From assembly GCA_964624075.1 (NCBI GenBank), contig CAZUWH010000002.1, forward strand, positions 116,960-180,959: a stretch of 64,000 nt of DNA. Direction: 5' to 3'. The translations under genes and the position numbers were made by a program. The notes below the pieces were generated by a model. The model ran no database searches and was not told the origin of the DNA. It saw only the letters and a list, made by a program, of their open reading frames with translations. The DNA is from CAZUWH01 sp964624075 (GTDB lineage: Bacteria; Pseudomonadota; Alphaproteobacteria; Rhodospirillales; Rhodospirillaceae). Below, in pieces: positions 55,980-64,000 of this stretch (its first letter is position 1; each line of letters starts with the position of its first letter).

Positions 55980-57020
55980 ATGCCCGACCATCCTACCGAT
56001 CCGTCTGCTTCCATTATACCTCCCGAGATCCAGTCTGGTTCTCGTGTCAACGATCTACCGCCGCCTGAAGTCCTGAAAAGGTTCTACCGTGACATGCTGC
56101 TGATTCGCCGGTTCGAAGAAAAGGCAGGGCAATTGTACGGCATGGGTTTGATCGCTGGTTTCTGTCATCTCTATATTGGGCAGGAGGCCGTCGTGGTTGG
56201 ACTGCAGGTCAGCGTCGGGCCAGGGGATACGCTCATCACCAGCTATCGCGAGCATGGCCATATGCTGGCCTGCGGCATGGATCCGAAGGGCGTTATGGCG
56301 GAGTTGACCGGTCGTCGCAACGGGTATTCCAAGGGCAAGGGGGGCTCCATGCACATGTTCAGCCGTGAGAAGGGATTTTATGGCGGTCATGGCATCGTTG
56401 GCGCCCAGGTGCCCATTGGGACCGGTCTGGGCTTTGCCCACCGCTATCGCAAGGACGGGGGCCTGTGTGTGTGCTACATGGGCGATGGAGCTGTCAATCA
56501 GGGTCAGGTTTATGAATCCTTCAATATGGCTGCCCTGTGGAAGCTGCCGGTGTTGTATGTGATTGAGAACAACCGTTACGGTATGGGCACGGCGGTCGAG
56601 CGGGCTGCTGCCGGTCAGGCTCTTCATCAACGGGGGGGCGCTTATGGCATACCAGGTCGTGCCATTGACGGCATGGACGTACTGGCTGTTCATGCCGCTG
56701 GCGTCGAGGCCATGGCGTTCATTCGCGCCGGCAATGGACCGTTCATTCTTGAAATGAAGACCTACCGCTACCGCGGTCATTCGATGTCCGATCCAGCCAA
56801 GTATCGAACCAAGGAAGAAGTACAGCGGATGCGGAGTGAACATGACCCCATTGATCATCTGCGCCAGTTTCTCATCGAGTGCAATCTGGTGGATGGGGCC
56901 GGGCTTCGGACCATCGACCGTTCGGTCAAGGACATGGTCGCCGCTGCCGCCGAGTTCGCCCAGGATAGCCCGGAGCCGGAGCGGGGCGAACTCCATACCG
57001 ATGTGCTGATCGAAACCTGA
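55980..57020 (+). CDS. pdhA: Pyruvate dehydrogenase E1 component, alpha subunit
   Basis: 346 aa. It has [47 protein letters not shown], the [10 protein letters not shown] motif and the thiamine diphosphate motif [20 protein letters not shown] with [11 protein letters not shown]. The phosphorylation-loop-like segment [20 protein letters not shown] is intact. With PdhB it decarboxylates pyruvate. A GGGAGGATAT site precedes the ATG. It heads pdhA-pdhB-pdhC, with 19 nt to pdhB. Confidence 0.97.
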   Translation: MPDHPTDPSASIIPPEIQSGSRVNDLPPPEVLKRFYRDMLLIRRFEEKAGQLYGMGLIAGFCHLYIGQEAVVVGLQVSVGPGDTLITSYREHGHMLACGMDPKGVMAELTGRRNGYSKGKGGSMHMFSREKGFYGGHGIVGAQVPIGTGLGFAHRYRKDGGLCVCYMGDGAVNQGQVYESFNMAALWKLPVLYVIENNRYGMGTAVERAAAGQALHQRGGAYGIPGRAIDGMDVLAVHAAGVEAMAFIRAGNGPFILEMKTYRYRGHSMSDPAKYRTKEEVQRMRSEHDPIDHLRQFLIECNLVDGAGLRTIDRSVKDMVAAAAEFAQDSPEPERGELHTDVLIET

Positions 57021-57039
57021 GCCGGGGAACCGCAATCTG

Positions 57040-58404
57040 ATGCCGATTCAAATTCTGATGCCGGCTCTGTCGCCGACCATGACCGAGGGGAAACTGGCCC
57101 GCTGGCTTAAGAGGGAGGGAGACAGGGTCTCTGTGGGCGATGTCCTAGCCGAGATCGAAACCGATAAGGCGACGATGGAAATGGAAGCGGCTGATGAAGG
57201 AATCCTGGGGCGCATTCTGGTGGCCGCGGGAACCGAGCAGGTCGCCGTGAACCAGCCCATTGCCTTGCTGCTGACCGAGGGGGAGGATCCGGCCGTTCTG
57301 GGAGAAACCCTTTCCGCCCCTAGGGAGAAGGACGCGCGATCACCTGCGTCGGAGATATGCTCGTCGTCCCTGGCTCTGCCACCGGTTCAGCCTCTTGCAA
57401 CGGCACGGCAGAGCCCGTCCAGGCGGCAAACCGTGCGGGAGGCCCTACGGGATGCCATGGCGGAGGAAATGCGTCGCGACGAGACGGTGTTCCTGATCGG
57501 CGAGGAGGTTGGTCAATACCAGGGAGCCTACAAGGTCAGCCAGGGCCTGCTGGATGAGTTCGGGCCAGGGCGGATCATCGACACGCCCATCACGGAAATG
57601 GGCTTTACCGGGCTAGGCGTGGGGGCGGCTTTTGCCGGTTTGCGTCCCATCGTCGAATTCATGACCTTCAATTTCTCCATGCAGGCCATCGACCAGATAG
57701 TCAATTCAGCGGCCAAAACGCTTTACATGGCCGGCGGTCAGCTTGGCTGCCCCATCGTTTTCCGTGGTCCCAATGGCGCAGCCGCCCGGGTGGCGGCCCA
57801 GCATTCGCAGTGTTTTGCGAGCTGGTATGCCCATATCCCAGGTCTCAAAGTCATTGCACCCTGGTCGGCCGCCGATGCCAAGGGCTTGTTGAAGGCTGCA
57901 ATCCGCGATCCAAATCCGGTGGTGTTTCTGGAAAACGAGCTGATGTATGGCCAGGCCTTCGATGTTCCCAATGATCCCGACTTCGTGCTGCCGATCGGCC
58001 GGGCCAAGGTGGAGCGGGAAGGTCATCATGTCACGCTGGTTGCATTTTCACGCATGGTTGGTGTGGCGTTGGAGGCAGCTGTCTTGTTGGCCAGGGAAGG
58101 TATCGAGGCCGAGGTAATCAACCTGTGCACACTGCGTCCCCTTGATGTCGAGACTATTATTGCGAGCGTTCAAAGGACCAATCGTCTTGTTACGGTCGAA
58201 GAAGGATGGCCTTATGCCGGGATCGGGTCTGAAGTAGCTGTCCTGATGATGGAACATACTTTCGACTGGCTTGATGCTCCCGTTAAGCGTGTAACTGCCG
58301 TGGACGTTCCCTTGCCCTACGCTGCCAATCTGGAACGGCTGGCTCTGCCGCAACCAGACAACGTGGCAGCCGCCGCAAGGGCGGTTTGTTATCGCACGCC
58401 ATGA
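57040..58404 (+). CDS. pdhB: Pyruvate dehydrogenase E1 component, beta subunit, with N-terminal lipoyl domain
   Basis: 454 aa. Residues 1-80 form a lipoyl domain ([20 protein letters not shown]; lipoyl-Lys in [13 protein letters not shown]). A short variable linker leads to the E1-beta catalytic domain ([60 protein letters not shown]). A lipoyl domain on E1-beta is a known alphaproteobacterial variant. It closely resembles the lipoyl domain of the neighbouring pdhC. pdhC starts 17 nt downstream. Confidence 0.97.
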   Translation: MPIQILMPALSPTMTEGKLARWLKREGDRVSVGDVLAEIETDKATMEMEAADEGILGRILVAAGTEQVAVNQPIALLLTEGEDPAVLGETLSAPREKDARSPASEICSSSLALPPVQPLATARQSPSRRQTVREALRDAMAEEMRRDETVFLIGEEVGQYQGAYKVSQGLLDEFGPGRIIDTPITEMGFTGLGVGAAFAGLRPIVEFMTFNFSMQAIDQIVNSAAKTLYMAGGQLGCPIVFRGPNGAAARVAAQHSQCFASWYAHIPGLKVIAPWSAADAKGLLKAAIRDPNPVVFLENELMYGQAFDVPNDPDFVLPIGRAKVEREGHHVTLVAFSRMVGVALEAAVLLAREGIEAEVINLCTLRPLDVETIIASVQRTNRLVTVEEGWPYAGIGSEVAVLMMEHTFDWLDAPVKRVTAVDVPLPYAANLERLALPQPDNVAAAARAVCYRTP

Positions 58405-58420
58405 TCGTTCCCAAGGAAGA

Positions 58421-59686
58421 ATGCCGATGCCGATTCAGATCCTGATGCCGGCCCTGTCGCCGACCATGACCGAAGGCAAGATTGTCCGTTGGATCAAGAG
58501 GGAAGGGGACAAGGTTGCCGCGGGCGATGTGCTGGTGGAAATTGAAACCGACAAGGCGACCATGGAAATGGAAGCCGTGGAGGAAGGTGTCCTGGGGCGC
58601 GTCCTGGTACCGGAAGGAACCGTCGCCGTTTACACACCGATCGCTCTTCTGTTGCAGGAGGGAGAGGAGGGCTCTGTCCTGGATGCGGTGGAAGTCCCGG
58701 AGGCAATGGAAAAAATACCTGCCTCCCCGGCCCGGTTCATCGCGGCCGCAGGTCCCGTTGTGCCGTCGGTCTCTACCCCGGGCCAAGACGACGGTCAGCG
58801 GATTTTTGCCAGTCCTCTGGCCCGGCGGCTGGCGCGCGAACATTGTATCGATCTTGCCAGTCTGCACGGCAGTGGTCCCCACGGGCGCATCATCAAGGCT
58901 GATATCGAACGCGCCATGACAGCCACGCCGGTCCCGAAACCGGTTCCGGCTGTGCACGATGGACTGCCCGAGCTGCCCTGCGAGCGGGTGCCACACACGA
59001 CGATCCGCAAAATCACGGCACGCCGCACGCTCGAATCGGTGCGCACCATTCCGCACTTCACCTTGGCGGTGGATTTCGAGATGGACGCCCTGTTGGCGTT
59101 GCGGGCCGATCTGAACACCCGTCTTGCTGCTGAAGCGGGGAAGGGGGCGGACGTCCCGGAAGAACGGCTGTCCCTCAATGACCTGTTCATCAAGGCTTGT
59201 GCGCTTGCCTTGCGCAAGGTGCCTGAAATCAATGTCAGCTTTGCGGAAGAGGCGATGCATTGCTACAGTCAGGTCAACATCACGATGCTGATCGAGATGG
59301 CAAGCGGTCTGGTCGCGCCGGTGATTCGCGGGGCTGATCGCAAAGGGCTGGCCGAGATTGCCAGGGAAATGAAGACCCTGATGCACAAGGCCCGTGCCGG
59401 TAGGCTGCGGCCGGAGGATTGTTGGGGGGGAACCTTCACCTTGTCGAATCTGGGCATGTTCGGAATCCGGCATTTCTCAGCCATTGTCAACCCGCCCCAG
59501 GCCTGCATTCTGGCAGTCGGTGCAGCGGAGCCACGACCGGTGGTACGCCAGGGAGCACTGGCCATTGCCACCATGATGACGGGAACGTTGTCGGTAGATC
59601 ATCGGGCCGTCGATGGTGCGACCGGAGCCCGTTATCTGGCCGTCTTGAAAAAATTGATCGAACAGCCGTTGATCATGTTACTGTGA
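58421..59686 (+). CDS. pdhC: Dihydrolipoamide acetyltransferase (E2)
   Basis: 421 aa. It has one lipoyl domain (residues 1-80, [13 protein letters not shown]), a Pro/Ala linker, a peripheral subunit-binding domain (IFASPLARRLAREHCIDLAS, then SGPHGRIIKADIE) and a C-terminal acyltransferase core with WGGTFTLSNLGMFGIRHF and the catalytic SVDHRAVDGATGARYL (His, Asp). It forms the core of the pyruvate dehydrogenase complex. The E3 partner gene, usually next, is at 30.4 kb. Two ATGs, at 58421 and 58427, are possible starts. Confidence 0.97.
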   Translation: MPMPIQILMPALSPTMTEGKIVRWIKREGDKVAAGDVLVEIETDKATMEMEAVEEGVLGRVLVPEGTVAVYTPIALLLQEGEEGSVLDAVEVPEAMEKIPASPARFIAAAGPVVPSVSTPGQDDGQRIFASPLARRLAREHCIDLASLHGSGPHGRIIKADIERAMTATPVPKPVPAVHDGLPELPCERVPHTTIRKITARRTLESVRTIPHFTLAVDFEMDALLALRADLNTRLAAEAGKGADVPEERLSLNDLFIKACALALRKVPEINVSFAEEAMHCYSQVNITMLIEMASGLVAPVIRGADRKGLAEIAREMKTLMHKARAGRLRPEDCWGGTFTLSNLGMFGIRHFSAIVNPPQACILAVGAAEPRPVVRQGALAIATMMTGTLSVDHRAVDGATGARYLAVLKKLIEQPLIMLL

Positions 59687-59775
59687 AAAGGCTATCCGCT
59701 TGTGCGCTGATGCTGCATTGATGGCGAGGAAGGTGCAGACTCCGCAGGAAGCCCTTTTAGGGAAGAAGAAACCGG

Positions 59776-60354
59776 GTGAGAACTTATATTCGGGCGGAAA
59801 TTGCCAGAACGGTAGGGATTCTTGAACGTATGGCGACTGATGCGGATATGATCAACGCCATTGCCGTGATTGCTGAGGCCTGTACTGCTGCCCTGAAGAG
59901 CGACCAGCGGATTCTGCTGGCCGGCAATGGCGGGAGTGCCGCTGGTGCCCAGCATCTGGCGGCCGAGCTGGTTGGCCGGTTGTTGTTCGACCGGCCTGCC
60001 CTGTCAGCACTGGCCCTGACCACCGATACCGCGATTCTGACGTCTGTTAGCAACGACTATGGCTATGAACAGGTCTTCGTCCGGCAGATCGAAGCCATTG
60101 GTCGGCCGGGCGACGTTTTTATTGCGATTTCGACTTCAGGTCGCTCCCGCAATCTTATCCTTGCCTTGAAACGAGCACGCAAGAAGGGGCTTATCACGAT
60201 TAGTCTTCTGGGCGGCAGTTCGGGGGAGATGGGGGACTGGTGCGATCACCGCCTCAACATCCCCGATCGGGAGACCCAGAAAATCCAGGAAGGCCATATT
60301 GTTGTCGGCCACATCCTGTGCGCCTTGATCGAACGGGCCGTGCATCCGGTCTGA
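59776..60354 (+). CDS. gmhA: Sedoheptulose 7-phosphate isomerase GmhA
   Basis: 192 aa SIS-domain protein. It has RILLAGNGGSAAGAQHLAAE, LVGRLLFDRPALSALALTTD, FIAISTSGRSRNLILALKRA and the C-terminal ETQKIQEGHIVVGHILCALI with metal-ligand His and Glu/Gln residues. It makes D-glycero-D-manno-heptose 7-phosphate for the lipopolysaccharide core. The start is GTG at 59776. It stands alone after pdhC (89 nt), which is not a usual neighbour. Confidence 0.94.
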   Translation: MRTYIRAEIARTVGILERMATDADMINAIAVIAEACTAALKSDQRILLAGNGGSAAGAQHLAAELVGRLLFDRPALSALALTTDTAILTSVSNDYGYEQVFVRQIEAIGRPGDVFIAISTSGRSRNLILALKRARKKGLITISLLGGSSGEMGDWCDHRLNIPDRETQKIQEGHIVVGHILCALIERAVHPV

Positions 60355-60930
60355 CCCGTGTGGCCGGGGGGAACGCGTGAGGGCTGCGATCTGTTGGCAA
60401 TGGACAGGAGGCCTGGCTCAGGACGGCATCAGCGCGGGAGAGTGGGGAATCGCAAGGGTCTGGGGCATCGGCTGGTGAATATTGACGGGGAAAAGGTGCG
60501 ATCTCCTGTTGATCTTCGAACCGGGTTGGCGTATGAACCGCGTGCATGGAAGATCACCTGCTGCGGTACAGGCCGTGGCGCACAAGCAGGGGGTGAACCT
60601 GGTTGAACGCGCCCGGACAGGGCGGAGAAGACAGAGAAGATGAAAGAGATCGTGACGCTCAGGGCAGAGGCGTCAGCATTCTTGGCTTGACGCGGCTTGA
60701 GAGCGTGACGTAGGGTGTGCATCGCCCAAGGGGGGCCGGTGGTAGGGCCGAGCGCTCTAGACGCGGCTTCGCTTTTTAAAGCGAGAGACAGACGAGGGGC
60801 TGTGCAAGCGGCGGGTAAGGAGCCGGGGAATCGGTTAACTGTCCCTGAAACAGTCCCGGAATAAGGGGCCGGTGTTTCGGGGTAAGAGCGGGTTGAGTGT
60901 GTGGTAGGCAAACCTGAGGATAGTGAGTGT
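60355..60930. other. Long gap upstream of the str operon
   Basis: 576 nt with no recognisable gene, including no trace of rpoC, which usually lies upstream of rpsL. A perfect hairpin with 7-bp arms (TCGCTTT/AAAGCGA, 60769-60784) and a weaker one near 60838-60858 (ACTGTCCC/GAAACAGT type) are present. Neither has a T-run. Promoters for the ribosomal operon probably lie here, but none was identified with confidence. Confidence 0.5.
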
Positions 60931-61302
60931 ATGCCGACGATTAATCAATTGATTCGCAAGCCGCGCGTACGGAAGGTGAAACGGAACAAGGTTCCTGCCA
61001 TGGAGGGGTGCCCACAACGGCGGGGTGTCTGTACGCGTGTTTATACGACCACGCCTAAGAAGCCGAACTCTGCTCTGCGGAAGGTGGCGCGTGTCCGGCT
61101 TACCAACGGCCACGAGGTGACCTCGTATATCCCGGGGGAGGGTCATAATCTCCAGGAGCACTCTGTGGTGCTGATTCGGGGTGGTCGCGTCAAGGACCTG
61201 CCTGGTGTACGTTACCACATCATCCGGGGAACGCTCGATACCCAGGGCGTCAAGGACCGCCGCCAGCGGCGTTCCAAGTATGGTGCTAAGCGTCCGAAGT
61301 AA
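60931..61302 (+). CDS. rpsL: 30S ribosomal protein S12
   Basis: 123 aa, standard length. It has [40 protein letters not shown] and [18 protein letters not shown]. The lysines whose change confers streptomycin resistance in other bacteria (in TPKKPNS and RVKDLPG) are the wild-type residues. It is the first gene of the str operon, 16 nt before rpsG. The ATG at 60931 was chosen over an earlier GTG because it begins the conserved N-terminus. Confidence 0.98.
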   Translation: MPTINQLIRKPRVRKVKRNKVPAMEGCPQRRGVCTRVYTTTPKKPNSALRKVARVRLTNGHEVTSYIPGEGHNLQEHSVVLIRGGRVKDLPGVRYHIIRGTLDTQGVKDRRQRRSKYGAKRPK

Positions 61303-61318
61303 GGGGGAAGGTGCGTTC

Positions 61319-61789
61319 ATGTCCCGTCGTCATGCTGCGATTAAACGCGTGCTCAGTCCCGATGCTAGATACGGCGATCGCGTGGTGGCTAAGTTCATCA
61401 ATTGTGTCATGTATGATGGGCAGAAGGCTACGGCAGAATCGATCGTTTACAGGGCATTGGAACAGATTGAGCGCAAGACCAGTCAGAATCCGCTCAAAAT
61501 GTTTCATGAGGCGGTGGATAATGTAAAACCGGCCTTGGAGGTGCGGTCCCGCCGGGTGGGAGGAGCTACCTATCAGGTGCCGGTGGAGGTGCGGACAGAT
61601 CGTCGCCAGGCCCTGGCTTTCCGCTGGATCATCGAGAACGCGCGCAAGCGCTCGGAGTCGACCATGATCGAACGTCTGTCGGCAGAACTTCTGGATGCAG
61701 CCAATAATCGTGGCGGTTCGGTGAAGAAGAGGGAAGATACGCACCGCATGGCCGAAGCCAACAAGGCCTTTGCCCACTATCGCTGGTAA
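61319..61789 (+). CDS. rpsG: 30S ribosomal protein S7
   Basis: 156 aa. It has [39 protein letters not shown], the RNA-binding segment [23 protein letters not shown] (here [20 protein letters not shown]) and the C-terminal [15 protein letters not shown]. It nucleates assembly of the 30S head. It is the second gene of the str operon, 52 nt before fusA. Confidence 0.98.
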   Translation: MSRRHAAIKRVLSPDARYGDRVVAKFINCVMYDGQKATAESIVYRALEQIERKTSQNPLKMFHEAVDNVKPALEVRSRRVGGATYQVPVEVRTDRRQALAFRWIIENARKRSESTMIERLSAELLDAANNRGGSVKKREDTHRMAEANKAFAHYRW

Positions 61790-61841
61790 CGGCATCATTG
61801 AATGCAAGGCTGAAGGCGCAAGACAGAACCAAGGCAGGACC

Positions 61842-63920
61842 ATGGCACGGCAGACGCCCATTGAGCAGTATCGGAATATTGGCATCATGGCTCACATTGA
61901 TGCCGGAAAAACGACGACGACCGAACGCATCCTATACTATACCGGTAAGTCGTACAAGATTGGCGAGGTTCACGAAGGTACCGCCACGATGGATTGGATG
62001 GAGCAGGAACAGGAGCGGGGCATTACCATCACGTCCGCGGCAACCACCTGCTTCTGGCAGAAGCATCGTGTCAATATCATCGACACACCAGGGCATGTGG
62101 ATTTCACCATCGAGGTCGAACGCAGCTTGCGGGTGCTTGACGGAGCGGTGGCCGTTTTTGATTCGGTGGCAGGGGTTGAACCACAGTCCGAAACCGTGTG
62201 GCGCCAGGCCGACAAGTATGCCGTGCCGCGTATTTGTTTCGTGAACAAGATGGACCGGTTGGGGGCCGATTTTTATCGATGTGTACAGATGATCGATGAG
62301 CGGCTGGGAGCGCGGCCATTGGTGATCTCGCTGCCAATCGGGGCGGAAAACGATTTTATGGGCATCGTTGATCTTGTGCGCAACCGGGCCATCGTCTGGA
62401 GGGATGAGACGCTTGGTGCTGAATTCGAATACCGTCCGGTTCCCGAGACGATGGCCGATCAGGTGGCCACATACCGCCATACACTTGTAGAGGCGGCGGT
62501 TGAAATGGATGATGCGGCTATGGAGGCCTACCTCGAAGGTCGGGAACCCGATGAGGCAACCTTGATCGCCTGTATTCGCAAGGGCACCGTGGGCATGACT
62601 TTCGTGCCGGTCTTGTGCGGATCGGCCTTCAAGAACAAGGGCGTGCAGCCGCTTCTGGACGCGGTGGTGGATTATCTGCCCTCTCCCATTGACATTCCGC
62701 CAATGAAAGGCGTGCTGCCCGAAACCGATACCGAGGCCATGCGGCGGTCCGATGATGCGGAACCGTTTGCAGCGCTCGCCTTCAAGATCATGAACGATCC
62801 CTTCGTTGGTTCCCTGACGTTCATTCGCATTTACTCGGGCGTGCTGGAAAGCGGCTCCTATGTCCAGAACACGGTCAAAAGCAGGCGCGAGCGTATCGGC
62901 CGCATGCTGTTGATGCATGCCAATAGCCGCGAGGAAATCAAGGAAGGGCGGGCGGGTGATATCGTGGCGCTTGTGGGGCTTAAGGATACCACGACGGGTG
63001 ATACGCTGAGTGAAGCAAACCGGCCGATCATTCTGGAGCGGATGGAATTTCCGGAGCCCGTCATCGAGGTAGCGGTGGAACCGAAGACCAAGGCAGATCA
63101 GGAAAGAATGGCGATTGCCCTCAATCGTCTGGCCACCGAAGATCCTTCCTTCCAGGTTACAACGGATGTCGAGAGCGGTCAGACGGTCATCAAGGGCATG
63201 GGTGAATTGCACCTTGAAATTATCGTCGATCGAATGAAGCGGGAATTCAAGGTTGAAGCTAATGTGGGCGCACCGCAGGTCGCCTATCGGGAGACCATTT
63301 CCAGGCTTTACCGTGTTGACTACGTTCACAAGAAGCAGACTGGCGGCGCGGGTCAGTTTGCACGCGTGGTCATCGAATTCACGCCGGGCGAGGCGGGGGG
63401 CGGCTATCAGTTCGAGAGCAAGGTCGTAGGGGGCACTGTACCGAGGGAGTATGTACCGGGGGTTGAGAAGGGCCTCAGATCTGCTATCGAGACTGGTGTG
63501 CTGGCGGGGTTCCCGGTGACCGATCTGAAGGCGGCTCTGGTGGATGGAGCCTATCATGATGTGGATTCGAGCGCGCTCGCGTTCGAAATCGCGGCGCGGG
63601 CTGCTTTCCGCGAGGCTATGCCAAAGGCGGGCCCCAGGCTGTTGGAGCCGGTCATGAAGGTCGAGGTGGTGACGCCTGAGGGCTACCTGGGCGATATCAT
63701 CGGTGACCTGAACAGCCGTCGGGGGCAGGTGCGCGACATGAGCCAGCGCGGCAATGCCCGTGTGATCGCGGCGATGGTCCCTCTTGCAAACATGTTCGGG
63801 TACGTCAATACCCTTCGCTCCATGAGCCAGGGACGCGCTCAGTATAGTATGCATTTTGACCATTATGCGGAAGTGCCCAGCAATGTGTCGGAAGAAGTTC
63901 GTGCCAAAATGGCCGGTTGA
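61842..63920 (+). CDS. fusA: Elongation factor G
   Basis: 692 aa. The GTPase domain has [40 protein letters not shown] and [10 protein letters not shown]. Domains II-V follow, including [18 protein letters not shown] and the domain IV tip region [12 protein letters not shown]. It drives ribosome translocation. The ATG at 61842 ([20 protein letters not shown]) is the conserved start; the frame is open upstream without conservation. tuf begins 25 nt later. Confidence 0.98.
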   Translation: MARQTPIEQYRNIGIMAHIDAGKTTTTERILYYTGKSYKIGEVHEGTATMDWMEQEQERGITITSAATTCFWQKHRVNIIDTPGHVDFTIEVERSLRVLDGAVAVFDSVAGVEPQSETVWRQADKYAVPRICFVNKMDRLGADFYRCVQMIDERLGARPLVISLPIGAENDFMGIVDLVRNRAIVWRDETLGAEFEYRPVPETMADQVATYRHTLVEAAVEMDDAAMEAYLEGREPDEATLIACIRKGTVGMTFVPVLCGSAFKNKGVQPLLDAVVDYLPSPIDIPPMKGVLPETDTEAMRRSDDAEPFAALAFKIMNDPFVGSLTFIRIYSGVLESGSYVQNTVKSRRERIGRMLLMHANSREEIKEGRAGDIVALVGLKDTTTGDTLSEANRPIILERMEFPEPVIEVAVEPKTKADQERMAIALNRLATEDPSFQVTTDVESGQTVIKGMGELHLEIIVDRMKREFKVEANVGAPQVAYRETISRLYRVDYVHKKQTGGAGQFARVVIEFTPGEAGGGYQFESKVVGGTVPREYVPGVEKGLRSAIETGVLAGFPVTDLKAALVDGAYHDVDSSALAFEIAARAAFREAMPKAGPRLLEPVMKVEVVTPEGYLGDIIGDLNSRRGQVRDMSQRGNARVIAAMVPLANMFGYVNTLRSMSQGRAQYSMHFDHYAEVPSNVSEEVRAKMAG

Positions 63921-63945
63921 AGTCCGGAAATAACGGGGGAATGCG

Positions 63946-64000
63946 ATGGCCAAGGAGAGATTTGAACGCAAGAAGCCGCATTGCAACGTGGGCACGATTG
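63946..64000 (+). CDS. tuf: Elongation factor Tu, 5' end only
   Basis: Eighteen codons read MAKERFERKKPHCNVGTI, the N-terminus of EF-Tu up to the start of the GTP-binding domain, before the window ends. It is the fourth gene of the str operon after fusA. A GGGGGAATGCG stretch precedes the ATG. Confidence 0.95.
   Translation, partial: MAKERFERKKPHCNVGTI

Noticed and set aside
61932..63995. 687-codon open frame on the minus strand
   Set aside because: It is fully antisense to fusA and has His/Arg-rich shadow composition; it arises from codon bias in a GC-rich gene.

Overview
The window is chromosomal DNA of an alphaproteobacterium, most like the Rhodospirillales. The evidence is the set and order of core genes: ntrB-ntrC-ntrY-ntrX-trkA-dat-hfq-hflX, a fused ispDF, ppiD-trpE, a FYDLN-acid protein divergent from aroA, moaC-moeA-lexA, a mipZ division-plane ATPase, a pdhB with its own lipoyl domain, and an SOS box of the alphaproteobacterial GTTC-N7-GTTC form. 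Most of the sequence is ordinary housekeeping DNA. No new multigene system was found. The unusual content lies in gene decay, small mobile elements, long G/C homopolymers and reshuffled operons.

Layout. 0-3.5 kb (minus): chpT and cheA, both shredded by frameshifts. 4.1-5.3 kb: ispDF, with a MITE-like element upstream. 5.9-13.4 kb (plus): a CcsA/YpjD-like membrane protein and the NtrBC and NtrYX two-component systems. 13.5-15.0 kb: a broken IS607-type element (tnpA fragment plus frameshifted tnpB). 15.0-19.6 kb: trkA, D-amino-acid transaminase, HAD phosphatase, hfq and hflX; hflX ends in a 25-G tract. 19.8-21.7 kb: a broken MarR regulator, the longest copy of the MITE-like element and a broken radC. 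21.7-26.4 kb (minus): map, sfsA, pyrG, secG, tpiA. 26.8-31.8 kb (plus): ppiD, trpE, lpdA. 31.9-34.9 kb: a ferritin-like protein, tRNA-Ala(GGC), a FYDLN protein and aroA. 35.0-36.9 kb: remnants of a TM1410/GH114-like lipoprotein and of an Rpn nuclease. 37.1-40.1 kb: a molybdopterin oxidoreductase overlapping mipZ. 40.2-40.7 kb: a LysE-type exporter remnant. 40.9-47.2 kb (minus): lexA, moeA, moaC, cbtA, cbtB with a cobalamin riboswitch, trpC, ccmB, ccmA. 47.5-54.5 kb (plus): guaB, rsmB-like, a third MITE-like copy, meaB, cmk, rpsA. 54.8-60.4 kb (plus): ihfB, lapA-like, pdhA-pdhB-pdhC, gmhA. 60.9-64.0 kb (plus): the str operon rpsL-rpsG-fusA-tuf, with tuf cut by the window edge.

The intact genes cover nitrogen and redox two-component signalling, isoprenoid, aromatic amino acid, nucleotide and molybdenum cofactor synthesis, pyruvate oxidation, envelope folding and translation. 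Nine genes are visibly broken (chpT, cheA, tnpA, tnpB, marR, radC, the TM1410-like gene, rpn, lysE), while about forty core genes read through without a shift. This argues for real gene decay rather than poor base calling. Several normally contiguous groups are split inside the window: aroA from cmk-rpsA, trpE from trpC, pdhABC from lpdA. This suggests a rearranged genome under relaxed selection for motility and accessory functions.
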